A stretch of 64,000 bases of DNA from Mesorhizobium comanense (GTDB lineage Bacteria; Pseudomonadota; Alphaproteobacteria; Rhizobiales; Rhizobiaceae): the NCBI RefSeq assembly GCF_005503535.1, contig NZ_SCNN01000021.1:51023-115022 (forward strand), given 5' to 3'. The translations under genes and the position numbers were made by a program. Numbering within the stretch: the stretch's first letter is position 1; each line of letters opens with the position of its first letter. The notes beneath the pieces are model-generated. The model did no database searches. It had not been told where the DNA came from and worked only from the letters and a program-made list of their open reading frames with translations. This document shows positions 50,857 through 59,142 of the stretch, one piece after another.

Positions 50857-51980
50857 CACGCAAGCTCCATGCCGTGCGAGATGGCCGTGCCGCTCGCCTG
50901 ATCGAAGACATGCAGGTTCTTCGGGTCGATGCTGACCTTGATGGGCGCGCCAAGGTCGAGGCGCGTGCGGTCATGCTCGACCAGCACCAGCGAACCGCCG
51001 GCGAAGTCGGCAGCGATGTGGGTCTGGTCGCCGAGCCACTGATTGGCCGAGACCCTGGCCGGCACGCCGTCCTTCGAGCGCCGGACCGCGTAAGGCCTGA
51101 TGCCGATGACGACCCGCTCGCGGCTGAGCAGTTGGTCGCGGACCGGCGCGCTGAAGGCGTCCCTGTCGTAGTCGAGCGAGAGGCCGTCCGAAAGCCTGAG
51201 GTTGATGCGGCCGGCGGTCGCCCCGACAAAGGCCTCGAAGACGTTCATCGGCGGCTCGCCGACGAAGGTGCCGGTGAACAGGTTCGCCGGCCGCTCCTTG
51301 ATGCGCTCCGGCGTGTCGAACTGCTGCAGCACGCCGCCTTCCATAACGGCAATGCGATCGGCGAGCGCATTGGCCTCGGTCTGGTCGTGGGTGACCAGGA
51401 TGGCGGTCAGGCCGCGCTCCTTGATGAAGTGCTTGATGCGGCCGCGCAGCACCGCGCGAAGCTGCGGTTCCAACTGCCCCATCGGCTCATCCAGAAGATG
51501 CAGGTCGGCATCGCGGATCAGCGCCCGCCCGAGACTGGCGCGCTGCTGCTGGCCGCCGGAGATGGAACTGGGGTAGCGCTCCAGTATGTCCTCGATCTCG
51601 AGCAGCTTGGCGATGCTGGCGACCTTGGCGTCGACCTCGCCCTTGGCCAACCGGGCAGCCTTGAGAGCGAAGGCCATGTTTTCGCGCACGGTCAGCGGCG
51701 GATAGAGCGAATAGCCTTCGAAGGCCATCGCCACGTTGCGCTTGACCGGAGGCAAGGTGTGGACCTGGCGGCCACCGACCGAGATGGCACCCCGCGAGAC
51801 CTCCTCGAACCCGGCGATCATGCGCAGTGTCGACGTCTTGCCGCAGCCCGACGAGCCGAGCAGCGCCACGATCTCGCCTCTGGCTATTTCCATCGTCAGC
51901 TGCTTGACGGCGTGGACGCCACGGTCGATCGGACCATAGAATTTATCGACGCCCGATATTGTGAGTGCGGTTGGGCTCAT
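50856..51980 (-). CDS. ABC importer ATP-binding protein A (MalK/GlpS-type)
   Basis: A 374-residue CUT1-type ATPase with a C-terminal regulatory OB domain. Walker A GSSGCGKT at 42-49, signature SISGGQQQR at 139-147, Walker B with intact DEP at 164-166 and H-loop His198. Two positions deviate: the Q-loop glutamine is Glu88 (AMAFEGYSLYP) and the D-loop aspartate is Glu171 (MGQLEPQLR). A second, different ATPase gene overlaps its start by four bases, so the importer probably uses a heterodimer, as in the glycerol transporter GlpSTPQV of Rhizobium leguminosarum. It is followed directly by the kinase gene. Confidence 0.9.
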   Translation of the reverse strand: MSPTALTISGVDKFYGPIDRGVHAVKQLTMEIARGEIVALLGSSGCGKTSTLRMIAGFEEVSRGAISVGGRQVHTLPPVKRNVAMAFEGYSLYPPLTVRENMAFALKAARLAKGEVDAKVASIAKLLEIEDILERYPSSISGGQQQRASLGRALIRDADLHLLDEPMGQLEPQLRAVLRGRIKHFIKERGLTAILVTHDQTEANALADRIAVMEGGVLQQFDTPERIKERPANLFTGTFVGEPPMNVFEAFVGATAGRINLRLSDGLSLDYDRDAFSAPVRDQLLSRERVVIGIRPYAVRRSKDGVPARVSANQWLGDQTHIAADFAGGSLVLVEHDRTRLDLGAPIKVSIDPKNLHVFDQASGTAISHGMELA

Positions 51981-53095
51981 GCCGCTTCTCCGTTGCGTAG
52001 TTTGACGACATTCTTCGCGCCGATGCGCTCGCCGCTCGAATGATCGAACAGCAAGGCGCTCTTGCCGTCGACGGCGATATGGGCCTTGCCCTCGTCGCGG
52101 CCGGCCGTGCCGGCCGGCCGCGAAACCAGGATCTCGCGGCCGCGCACGGTGCGCACGAGGGTCACGATCTTTTCGTTGAGCGGCGTTTCGGCCTCGACCG
52201 TGACGGGAATGGCCCCAGGCTCATTCTCGCCGACGAAATGCAGGGCTTCCGGCCTGAGCCCGATGATGCAGTCGCGGCCGATCGCGGTCTCGGGCGCCTC
52301 CGCGAGATGGACCTGGACATTGGATAGGCCGACATAGACGCCCCTGGCATCCCGCGCCGGCTTGACGTCGAGCAGATTGATCGTGGGATCGCCGAACAGC
52401 CGCGCGATCTCGATGTTGGCGGGCTCGCGATAGATCTGCTCGGGCGTACCGAGTTGCCGGATGGTGCCTTGCGACATCACCGCGATCCGGTCGCCGAGCG
52501 CCATGGCTTCCTTGTAGTCCTGGGTGACGTAGAGCACGGTCGCGCCACGGTCGGCGAGCAGGCGCGGCAGCTCCAGCCGCATCTCGAAACGCAGCTTGGC
52601 GTCGACATTGCGCAGGGGATCGTCGAGCAGGAGAAGCGGCGGCGAGCCTACCAGGGCGCGGGCAAGCGCGGTGCGCTGCTTCTGGCCGTTGGAGAGCGCG
52701 CGCGGCTTGTGGGAAAGCACATGGGCGATCTTCAACAGCTTGGCGACGCTCTCGACACCGGCCTTGATGGCGCCTTGCGAGGACCGCTTGGCCTCCAACG
52801 GGGTAGCGATGTTGTCGAACGCACTCATATGCGGGAACAGCGCGAAATTCTGGAACGCCATGCCGATGCCACGGAACTCCGCGTCGACATCGGTCATGTC
52901 CTCGCCGCCGATCAGGATTTTCCCCTCATCCGGATCGATGACCCCGGCGATCAGCCTGAGCAGCACGGTCTTGCCGGCGCCCGAGGGACCGAACAGGACC
53001 AGCGTCTCGCCGTCGGCGACCGTCAGCGACAGATCGTCGAGGACGGTATGGCTCTTGTAGCGCTTGACGATATTTTTCAGTTCGAGGCTGGCCAT
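51977..53095 (-). CDS. ABC importer ATP-binding protein B, degenerate catalytic site (MalK/GlpT-type)
   Basis: A 372-residue MalK-like ATPase. Walker A GPSGAGKT at 36-43 and Q-loop Gln82 are intact. The signature is weak (ALSNGQKQR, 133-141), the catalytic glutamate after Walker B is Asp159 (LLLLDDPLRN), and the H-loop histidine is Gln192 (YVTQDYKEA). Its own ATP site is therefore probably poor or inactive, and it would work with protein A. The open frame continues far upstream across the permease gene; the ATG at 53095 is chosen as it begins the family N-terminus (ASLELKNIVKRYKS). Confidence 0.9.
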   Translation of the reverse strand: MASLELKNIVKRYKSHTVLDDLSLTVADGETLVLFGPSGAGKTVLLRLIAGVIDPDEGKILIGGEDMTDVDAEFRGIGMAFQNFALFPHMSAFDNIATPLEAKRSSQGAIKAGVESVAKLLKIAHVLSHKPRALSNGQKQRTALARALVGSPPLLLLDDPLRNVDAKLRFEMRLELPRLLADRGATVLYVTQDYKEAMALGDRIAVMSQGTIRQLGTPEQIYREPANIEIARLFGDPTINLLDVKPARDARGVYVGLSNVQVHLAEAPETAIGRDCIIGLRPEALHFVGENEPGAIPVTVEAETPLNEKIVTLVRTVRGREILVSRPAGTAGRDEGKAHIAVDGKSALLFDHSSGERIGAKNVVKLRNGEAA

Positions 53096-53097
53096 GT

Positions 53098-53955
53098 CTA
53101 TCCTTTCACCGCGCCGAGCGACAGGCCTTCGACCAGGTAGCGTTGCGCATAGAGGGCAAGCGCCAGCGTCGGCGTGATCGACAGCACGATGGCCGCCGAA
53201 ATCTGGCCGTACTGGATGCCCGAGGATGTGATGAAGGCGAGCGCGCCGACCGTCACCGGCTGCTTGTCGGCGGAGGCGAGCACCAACGCGAAGACGAAAT
53301 TGTTCCAGGCGAAGATGAAGGCGAGCAGGCCGGCCGCCGCGATGCCCGGGCCGGCAAGCGGCAGCGCGATCTTGCGGAAGGTCGCGAACCAGGAATGCCC
53401 GCCGATGCGGTAGGCATATTCGATGTCGGCCGGGATATCCTCGAAATAGCCGCGCACGATCCACAGGATCAGCGGCAGGCAGATCAGCTGGTAGACCCAG
53501 ATCAGCCCGATATAGGTGTTGGCCAGCCCGAGCTTCTGGAAATAGAGGGTAAGCGGCAGCAGCACCAGCAGCGCCGGCGCGAACTTGAACGACAGAAGCG
53601 TGAAGGCGATGTCCTCGGAGCCACGGAATTTGTGCCGCGCGAAGGCGTAGGCCGCGGGGACGCCGAGCAGAAGCGACACGGCGACGGAGGTAACCGACAG
53701 GAACACCGAATTCCACAGGTTGCGCATGAAGGCGATGTCGAGCGTGCCGGCGGCGGTCATCAGCTTGCCGGTGATCAGCGCCGTATAGTTGGCGAGCGTC
53801 GGCTCGAAGATCAGCTGCGGCGGGATGCGCAGGATCGTCTCGTTGGTCTGGAACGACATCATGAAGATCCAGAGGATCGGGAACATGAAGAAGATCACCA
53901 CCAGCGTCAGGGCCAAGCCACGCAGGATGCGTTCGATGAGAGAGGTGTGTTCCAT
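53098..53955 (-). CDS. ABC importer permease (MalG-type)
   Basis: A 285-residue CUT1 inner-membrane permease with six predicted membrane segments: LALTLVVIFFMFPILWIFMM at the N-terminus, and the cytoplasmic coupling loop EYAYRIGGHSWFATFRKIAL followed by PLAGPGIAAAGLLAFIFAWN, the EAA motif region. It is two bases upstream of the ATPase B gene and nine downstream of the MalF-type partner, so the four transporter genes are tightly coupled. Forms the pore with the next permease. Cargo probably a polyol, judged from the enzymes of the operon. Confidence 0.92.
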   Translation of the reverse strand: MEHTSLIERILRGLALTLVVIFFMFPILWIFMMSFQTNETILRIPPQLIFEPTLANYTALITGKLMTAAGTLDIAFMRNLWNSVFLSVTSVAVSLLLGVPAAYAFARHKFRGSEDIAFTLLSFKFAPALLVLLPLTLYFQKLGLANTYIGLIWVYQLICLPLILWIVRGYFEDIPADIEYAYRIGGHSWFATFRKIALPLAGPGIAAAGLLAFIFAWNNFVFALVLASADKQPVTVGALAFITSSGIQYGQISAAIVLSITPTLALALYAQRYLVEGLSLGAVKG

Positions 53956-53964
53956 CGCCGCCCC

Positions 53965-54888
53965 CTATGCCTGCCCACGGGCGCGTTCGCGCAGCCGCAG
54001 CCAGTTCTTGATGAAGATGTTGGAGAGGAAATAGGTGATCGCCCACAGGATGATCATCAGCGCCGCCGAACGGCCGACATTGGTCGACTGGAAGAAGTTG
54101 AGATAGGCCTCGACCTGGAAGACGGTCAGCGTGTCGCCGGGCCCGCCCTGGGTCATGGCGTAGATAATGTCGAACTGCTGGATGGAATCGAGCAGGCGAA
54201 ACAGCGTCGCCGTCAGTATGTAGGGCGTCAGCATCGGCAGCGTGATGCGGAAGAAGACGAAGCTCCGCGGCACGCCGTCGAGCGCCGCGGCCTCGAAGGG
54301 TTGCGTCGGCAGGCTGCGCAGCCCGGCAAGCAGCAGGATCATGATGAAGGGCGTGTAGACCCAGATATCGACCAGCACCACGGTGAACAGCGCCGTCGAC
54401 GGCGACGAGGCCCAGCGGAAATCGTGCAGCCCGATGAGGCTGGCAAGGTAGCTCAAGACACCGAAGCCGGGGTTGGTCATCAGCTTCCACATCAGCGCGG
54501 CAAGCGCGGGCGCCGTCATCAGCGGCATCAACAGCATGATGGAGATGAAGTTGTTCAGCGTCGATCGCTTCTGCAGCAGCATTGCGATGGCGAGGCCCAG
54601 AAGCAGTTCCAGCACGACCGTGGTGCCGGCATAGAGCAGCGAGACCTTGAGCGTGTTCCAGAACTTCGGATCGGTGAAGAAGGAGATGTAGTTGTCGCCC
54701 CAGTTGAACTGGCGCGCCCATGGCTGGCTCAGCCTGTAGCGCTGGAACGAGTAGACGACCGAAGTCAGGAACGGGATCAGGATGCCGATGCAGACGAGCA
54801 AGGCCGGCAGGCTGAGCACATAGGGCAGCACCCGCTTGCTGATCCTGAAGCCGGACGGCCCGGCCCTGTGGGTTGTTGCGGCAGTCAT
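53965..54888 (-). CDS. ABC importer permease (MalF-type)
   Basis: A 307-residue CUT1 permease. Membrane segments begin YVLSLPALLVCIGILIPFLT; the coupling loop is FEAAALDGVPRSFVFFRITL with the EAA-x3-G consensus, followed by PMLTPYILTATLFRLLDSIQ. The ATG at 54888 is used because the conserved hydrophobic N-terminus follows; upstream frame reads through the spacer. A 208-base gap with a stem-loop separates it from the binding-protein gene, unlike the tight spacing downstream. Confidence 0.92.
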   Translation of the reverse strand: MTAATTHRAGPSGFRISKRVLPYVLSLPALLVCIGILIPFLTSVVYSFQRYRLSQPWARQFNWGDNYISFFTDPKFWNTLKVSLLYAGTTVVLELLLGLAIAMLLQKRSTLNNFISIMLLMPLMTAPALAALMWKLMTNPGFGVLSYLASLIGLHDFRWASSPSTALFTVVLVDIWVYTPFIMILLLAGLRSLPTQPFEAAALDGVPRSFVFFRITLPMLTPYILTATLFRLLDSIQQFDIIYAMTQGGPGDTLTVFQVEAYLNFFQSTNVGRSAALMIILWAITYFLSNIFIKNWLRLRERARGQA

Positions 54889-55061
54889 CCGCTGCTCCGT
54901 GATCCCTGTTGTCGCGCCCAGCCGGCCGCCTGAGGGAGCCAGGCGGCCGGGGGGCGAATTGGCGGCGCGCTTTCGAGCATCGGATTTCCCAAGACCGGAT
55001 TCCGCTTTCGGGGTCCGATGCCGCAGGCGCCGCGTCGCAGACGTAAAATGGTGAAGTGGAG

Positions 55062-55081
55062 TGGCCCGCCGGGGCGGGCCA
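55062..55081 (-). terminator. Intergenic stem-loop after the binding-protein gene (attenuator or mRNA stabiliser)
   Basis: TGGCCCGCC and GGCGGGCCA form a nine-base stem around two bases, 15 bases past the stop of the binding-protein gene and upstream of the permease genes. Such hairpins often keep the binding-protein message abundant while only some transcripts continue into permeases. No T-run follows, so partial rather than full termination is likely. Confidence 0.55.
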
Positions 55082-55096
55082 GCTCCGGCGACAGCC

Positions 55097-56542
55097 TCAG
55101 CCCAGACCAGCTTCCTTGAGCTGGCCGTTGATGCTCTCGGCCAGCTTGTCCAGGCCCTCGTCGACCGGCAATTCCTTGGCCACCATCTTCTGCAGCGTCG
55201 CCGCCCATTCGGTGGTGAGGTCGAAGAACAGCGGCTGCGCGGTGAACTTGATCGAGGCGCCGGCGGCCGAGGCGTCGAACATCTCGACATAGCCCGGATA
55301 GCTCTTGTTCAGCTTCTCGCGGAACATCTCGTCCTTCCAGACCGACTGGCGGACCGGATCGACGAAATCCATCTTGGTGGCGCCGAACAGAGCGTGCTCG
55401 GGACCCGAGGCCCATTGCAGGAAATACCAGGTCGCGTCCTTGTCCTTGGAGAAGTTGGACATCGCCAGCGACCAGATCCAGATGTTGGGCGTCGAGGCCT
55501 TGGCTTCCGGGTTGGCGGTGAAGGCGGCATAGGCAAGCTTGCCCGCCATCTTGTTGTCGCCGCCATTCATGAAGTAGCCGAGGCAGTCGGCGTCGAAGAT
55601 CATCGCCGAGGCGCCGGCGCCGAGGTCGGTGCCGACCTGGTACCAGGTGTAGGTCGACCAATCCTTGGGGCCGCTCTCCTGGATCATCTGCACCCATTTG
55701 GCATGGAAGGCCTTTGAGCCGGCGGTGTTCATGGCCGCCGACAATTTGCCGTCGGCAGAGACGTTGAGATCCTTCTCGTTGAAGTTGGCATAGGCCGACA
55801 GGAAGCCCGGATGGATCGTCGCCCAGGAGCGCGAGCCGCGCACGCCGATGCCGTAGACGCCGCCGCCAATGTCCTTCTGCAGCTTCGCCGCCGTCGCGAT
55901 CATCTCATCCATGTTGCCCGGAACGCCGACGCCGGCCTTGTCGAACATACCCTTGTTGTAGGTGATGTTGTTCTGCTCGAAAGCCCACGGAATGCACCAC
56001 TGCTTGGCATCCTCGGAGCCGAGCGCGCCGCCCGGCTTGCCGTTCCAGGCGCAGGACGACCTCACCCCCGGCAACATATCGTCCCAGGCATAGTTCGGGT
56101 TGGTCTTGGCGGGATCCTTGATCCATTCGTTCAGGTCGGCGATCCAGCCGGCGGGACCATAGGTCCAGGTCATGTAGGCGCCGGTCATGAAGGCGTCGTA
56201 TTCGGGCGAACTCGCCGACAGCGCGGCGGTGACCTTGTCGAAATAGACATCCTCGGGAAACACGTCATAGACGACGTTCATGCCGGTCAGCTGCTTGAAG
56301 TTCTCCAGGTCGGCGATCATCGCGTCGGCATAGGGATGCTTGTTGAGCAGCAGCTTGATGGTCTTGCCCTTGTGCGCCTTCCAGTCGAAGTCGGCGGCCA
56401 GCGCACGGGTCTGCCCCAGGTTGAGCAGCGTGCCGGCGGTGCCGGCCGCAAGGCCCATCGCACCCAGGCCCTTGATCAGTCCACGACGGTCGACTTGTCC
56501 ACGCAGGAAGGCGTCTATGAGGTCTTTCTCTTTCTCATGCAT
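55097..56542 (-). CDS. ABC transporter substrate-binding protein (family 1, polyol/sugar)
   Basis: A 481-residue extracellular solute-binding protein family 1 member. The N-terminus has a Tat-like signal: RRGLIKGLGAMGLAAGTAGT (twin Arg at about 19-20, then a hydrophobic stretch), with cleavage near ALAADFDW. The mature part shows KGKTIKLLLNKHPYADAMIA, YDAFMTGAYMTWTYGPAGWI, PWAFEQNNITYNKGMFDKAG and GPEHALFGATKMDFVDPVRQ. GGAGGAG precedes the ATG at 56542. It is the second gene of the SorC-led operon and gives the importer its specificity, which is likely for a polyol. Confidence 0.9.
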   Translation of the reverse strand: MHEKEKDLIDAFLRGQVDRRGLIKGLGAMGLAAGTAGTLLNLGQTRALAADFDWKAHKGKTIKLLLNKHPYADAMIADLENFKQLTGMNVVYDVFPEDVYFDKVTAALSASSPEYDAFMTGAYMTWTYGPAGWIADLNEWIKDPAKTNPNYAWDDMLPGVRSSCAWNGKPGGALGSEDAKQWCIPWAFEQNNITYNKGMFDKAGVGVPGNMDEMIATAAKLQKDIGGGVYGIGVRGSRSWATIHPGFLSAYANFNEKDLNVSADGKLSAAMNTAGSKAFHAKWVQMIQESGPKDWSTYTWYQVGTDLGAGASAMIFDADCLGYFMNGGDNKMAGKLAYAAFTANPEAKASTPNIWIWSLAMSNFSKDKDATWYFLQWASGPEHALFGATKMDFVDPVRQSVWKDEMFREKLNKSYPGYVEMFDASAAGASIKFTAQPLFFDLTTEWAATLQKMVAKELPVDEGLDKLAESINGQLKEAGLG

Positions 56543-56587
56543 TTCGTCTTCTCCTCCACAGGGTAGTTTCAACTGAACTGTTGCCGG

Positions 56588-57574
56588 CTACCCGACCGGC
56601 GTCTCTTCCAGGAGCGATCGTGCCGTCCGCTCGTCCGATATGAGGCCCTTGAGATAGCGGCCCTCCAGCACCGACTTGATGGCACGAACCTTGATCTTGC
56701 CGCCGGCGACGGCAACGATGCGGCGGCTGGCTATGTCCTCACGCGACAGCGCCAGCGCCCGGTCGGAAACGGTGGTGGCGACCGCCTTGCCGGCATCATC
56801 GAAGAAGTGGCCGAGCAACTCTCCGACACCGCCATTGCGCCGGATTTCCTCCATCTCGCCCTTCTCGATCATGCCGGTGGCGACCAGCGACGCCTCGCGC
56901 TCGGACGTGCCTATGCCGGCGAACAGCAGGTCAGCGGAGCGGGCGAGATCGAAGACCTCGCTGATGCCTTTCTGCCCGAGCAGCACGGCGCGATCCTCGG
57001 CGGTGTTGGCGAACATCGGCACCGGCATGACATAGGCCTCGGCCCCGGTGCGCTCGGCCAGCCGATGGATCACGTCATGCGGGTTGGCCGAGAATTTCCG
57101 CGTCAGGCCGCCCAGCAGCGACACGAAGCGAATCCGGTCCGTGGAGGTGCGCGGCAGGTATTCCACGCAGGCGGCGAGCGTGCGGCCATGGCCGACACCG
57201 ATCAGCGCCTCTTCGCCACGCTCGATCTCGCGCTTGAGGAATTGCGCGCCGGCAATGCCGAGCGCCTTGAGCGGCAGATCCTCGGAATCGAAATCCGGAA
57301 CCACCTCGCAATAGTCGAGACCGTAGCGGCGCGACAGCTCGTCCTCGAGCTGGACGCATTCGGAGACTTCACCGTCGATATAGACCTTCACCAACCCTTC
57401 CTGGTTGGCCTTGGTGATGAGGCGATGGGCCTTGAGGCTGGTCAGCCCCAACCGCTTGGCAACCTCGGACTGGGTCAGGCCGCCGGCATAGTGAAGCCAT
57501 GCGGCACGCGCCGCCATGCTGCTCTCATCGTCACGCAAGAGGCCGTTCCCAAATCCAACCACGTTCCGTCCCAT
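56588..57574 (-). CDS. SorC/DeoR-family regulator, first gene of the polyol operon (EryD-like)
   Basis: A 328-residue SorC-type regulator. DNA-binding part: ARAAWLHYAGGLTQSEVAKR and LGLTSLKAHRLITKANQEGL; sensor domain: GEEALIGVGHGRTLAACVEY, IRFVSLLGGLTRKFSANPHD, ADLLFAGIGTSEREASLVAT, AVAGGKIKVRAIKSVLEG. ATG at 57574 is used, though no good ribosome site precedes it; a downstream ATG at the start of the helix-turn-helix region is possible. It begins the leftward operon 57574-44640, 45 bases before the binding-protein gene, so it likely represses its own operon until a polyol phosphate is present, as EryD does in Brucella. Confidence 0.88.
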   Translation of the reverse strand: MGRNVVGFGNGLLRDDESSMAARAAWLHYAGGLTQSEVAKRLGLTSLKAHRLITKANQEGLVKVYIDGEVSECVQLEDELSRRYGLDYCEVVPDFDSEDLPLKALGIAGAQFLKREIERGEEALIGVGHGRTLAACVEYLPRTSTDRIRFVSLLGGLTRKFSANPHDVIHRLAERTGAEAYVMPVPMFANTAEDRAVLLGQKGISEVFDLARSADLLFAGIGTSEREASLVATGMIEKGEMEEIRRNGGVGELLGHFFDDAGKAVATTVSDRALALSREDIASRRIVAVAGGKIKVRAIKSVLEGRYLKGLISDERTARSLLEETPVG

Positions 57575-57901
57575 TGATATTTTTATCAGTTGATGCAAAA
57601 TTTTTCATACAGGCTTGGCTAAGTCAAGCGGGGCAATCGGCAAAAATCGCATGCGCCTTGAAACAGGCTTCAGCCTGCCGGGCCGAAACGACCAGCAGGA
57701 ACGGCCCGGCGATTGAGCGCCAGGCCATTTCAACTCATTGTTTTTTGGAAAGAATTCTCAAATCGCGCGCTTACGGCCGCTTCGCCTGAAACTGAAGCCG
57801 CGACTTGCGGTCGTCACTGGCTCGCCATGCCCGCGCGAACACGCGCCCCGCGCCGGCAGGGCCGCGCCGGACGAGGATGATCCAGCGGCCTCAGCCGATT
57901 C
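57575..57901. other. Intergenic region upstream of the SorC-led operon
   Basis: 327 bases between the SorC gene and the end of the ftsZ-like gene, both leftward. The part next to the SorC start is AT-rich (AAAATTTTTC, TGATAAAAATATCA) and should hold the operon promoter; the remainder has ordinary high GC. I see no convincing gene, repeat or terminator. Confidence 0.6.
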
Positions 57902-58936
57902 CTATTGGAGCGTGCGCTGCGCGGATGCCGCCAGATGATGGGGGACGCCGGCGCCGGCATCTTCCGCGCCAAGCGCGCGATCGAGGCCGGTCGCCACCAC
58001 GGAGACCCTGAAGCGGCCTTCCATGCCCTTGTCGAAGATCGCGCCGACGATGATGTCGGCGTCCTCGTAGACCTCCTCGCGGATACGGGTGGCGGCCTCG
58101 TCGACCTCGAACAGGGTCATGTCCCTGCCGCCCGATATCGACACCAGCACGCCCTTGGCGCCCTTCATCGACACTTCGTCGAGCAGCGGGTTGGCGATCG
58201 CCGCCTCCGCCGCCTTCATCGCACGGGCCTCGCCGGACGCTTCGCCGGTGCCCATCATGGCGCGCCCCATGCCGCGCATCACCGACTTGACGTCGGCGAA
58301 GTCGAGATTGATCAGGCCTTCCTTGACGATGAGGTCGGTGATGCAGCTGACGCCGGAATAGAGCACGCGGTCGGCGATGACGAAGGCATCGGCGAAGGTG
58401 GTCTTGGCATCGGCGATGCGAAACAGGTTCTGATTGGGGATCACGATCACCGTGTCGGCGGCCTCGCGCAGCCGCTCGATGCCCTCCTCGGCCATCTGCA
58501 TGCGGCGACGGCCTTCGAAGGTGAACGGCTTGGTGACGACGCCCACCGTCAGTATGCCGGCCTTGCGCGCCGCCTGCGCGATGATCGGAGCCGCACCGGT
58601 GCCGGTGCCGCCGCCCATGCCGGCGGTGACGAAACACATATGCGTGCCGGCCAAGTGGTCCATGATCTCGTCGAGCGATTCCTCGGCCGCCGCGCGGCCG
58701 ACCTCGGGCAAGGAGCCGGCACCAAGGCCTTCGGTGACGTGCGCGCCAAGCTGGATCAGCCGCGTCGCCTTGGACATGGTCAATGCCTGGGCATCGGTGT
58801 TGGCGGCTATGAATTCGGTGCCCTGAAGCTGCTCCGCGATCATGTTGTTGATGGCGTTGCCGCCACCGCCACCGACGCCGATAACGGTGATCTTGGGTCT
58901 CATCTCGGAGATTTCCGGCTTCTTGAACTCGGCCAT
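57902..58936 (-). CDS. ftsZ2: FtsZ paralogue, short form without linker and C-terminal peptide (FtsZ2)
   Basis: Tubulin-like GTPase of 344 residues. N-terminal KITVIGVGGGGGNAINNMI, the tubulin signature GMGGGTGTGAAPI near residue 110, NTDAQAL and the T7 loop region INLDFADVKSVM are all intact, so polymerisation and GTP hydrolysis are expected. It ends soon after the globular domain (VVATGLDRALGAEDAGA plus about 20 residues) and lacks the long linker and the conserved peptide that binds FtsA/ZipA. Housekeeping rhizobial FtsZ is near 600 residues in a dcw cluster; this one stands alone, like FtsZ2 of Sinorhizobium meliloti. AAGGAGA precedes the ATG. Confidence 0.92.
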   Translation of the reverse strand: MAEFKKPEISEMRPKITVIGVGGGGGNAINNMIAEQLQGTEFIAANTDAQALTMSKATRLIQLGAHVTEGLGAGSLPEVGRAAAEESLDEIMDHLAGTHMCFVTAGMGGGTGTGAAPIIAQAARKAGILTVGVVTKPFTFEGRRRMQMAEEGIERLREAADTVIVIPNQNLFRIADAKTTFADAFVIADRVLYSGVSCITDLIVKEGLINLDFADVKSVMRGMGRAMMGTGEASGEARAMKAAEAAIANPLLDEVSMKGAKGVLVSISGGRDMTLFEVDEAATRIREEVYEDADIIVGAIFDKGMEGRFRVSVVATGLDRALGAEDAGAGVPHHLAASAQRTLQ

Positions 58937-59142
58937 GCTGCTTCTCCTTCGGCAATTGCGCGCGCTTCACGGCCCATCCGCAGACTGCCTGCAAGGCATT
59001 GCAATCGAGCGGCGTGACGCGAATCAGTCCGTCCGGATGGGTGCCCCAAAAAGCCAGAGAGCGGCCGCGCGTGCAAGTGCGCACGAGGTCAAGATTTGTG
59101 ATCAGCGGATGCGCGACCGGCTGCCCTTGGGGCCGGTCGCTC

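Noticed and set aside
51977..54721. A 914-residue reading of the ATPase B frame
   Set aside because: The N-terminal half is a frame shadow of the MalG-type permease gene; the ATPase begins at the ATG at 53095 with the family N-terminus.
46688..56542. Glycerol utilisation locus (glpSTPQV, glpD, glpK)
   Set aside because: The importer and GlpD family would fit, but the EryC-like isomerase, the EryA-like kinase N-terminus and the nearby EryR-TpiB-RpiB-like operon point to a tetritol or related polyol. Not excluded.
57738..57938. Short plus-strand frames upstream of the ftsZ-like gene
   Set aside because: Arg/Pro/Ala-rich, no ribosome site, no family resemblance; treated as noncoding.
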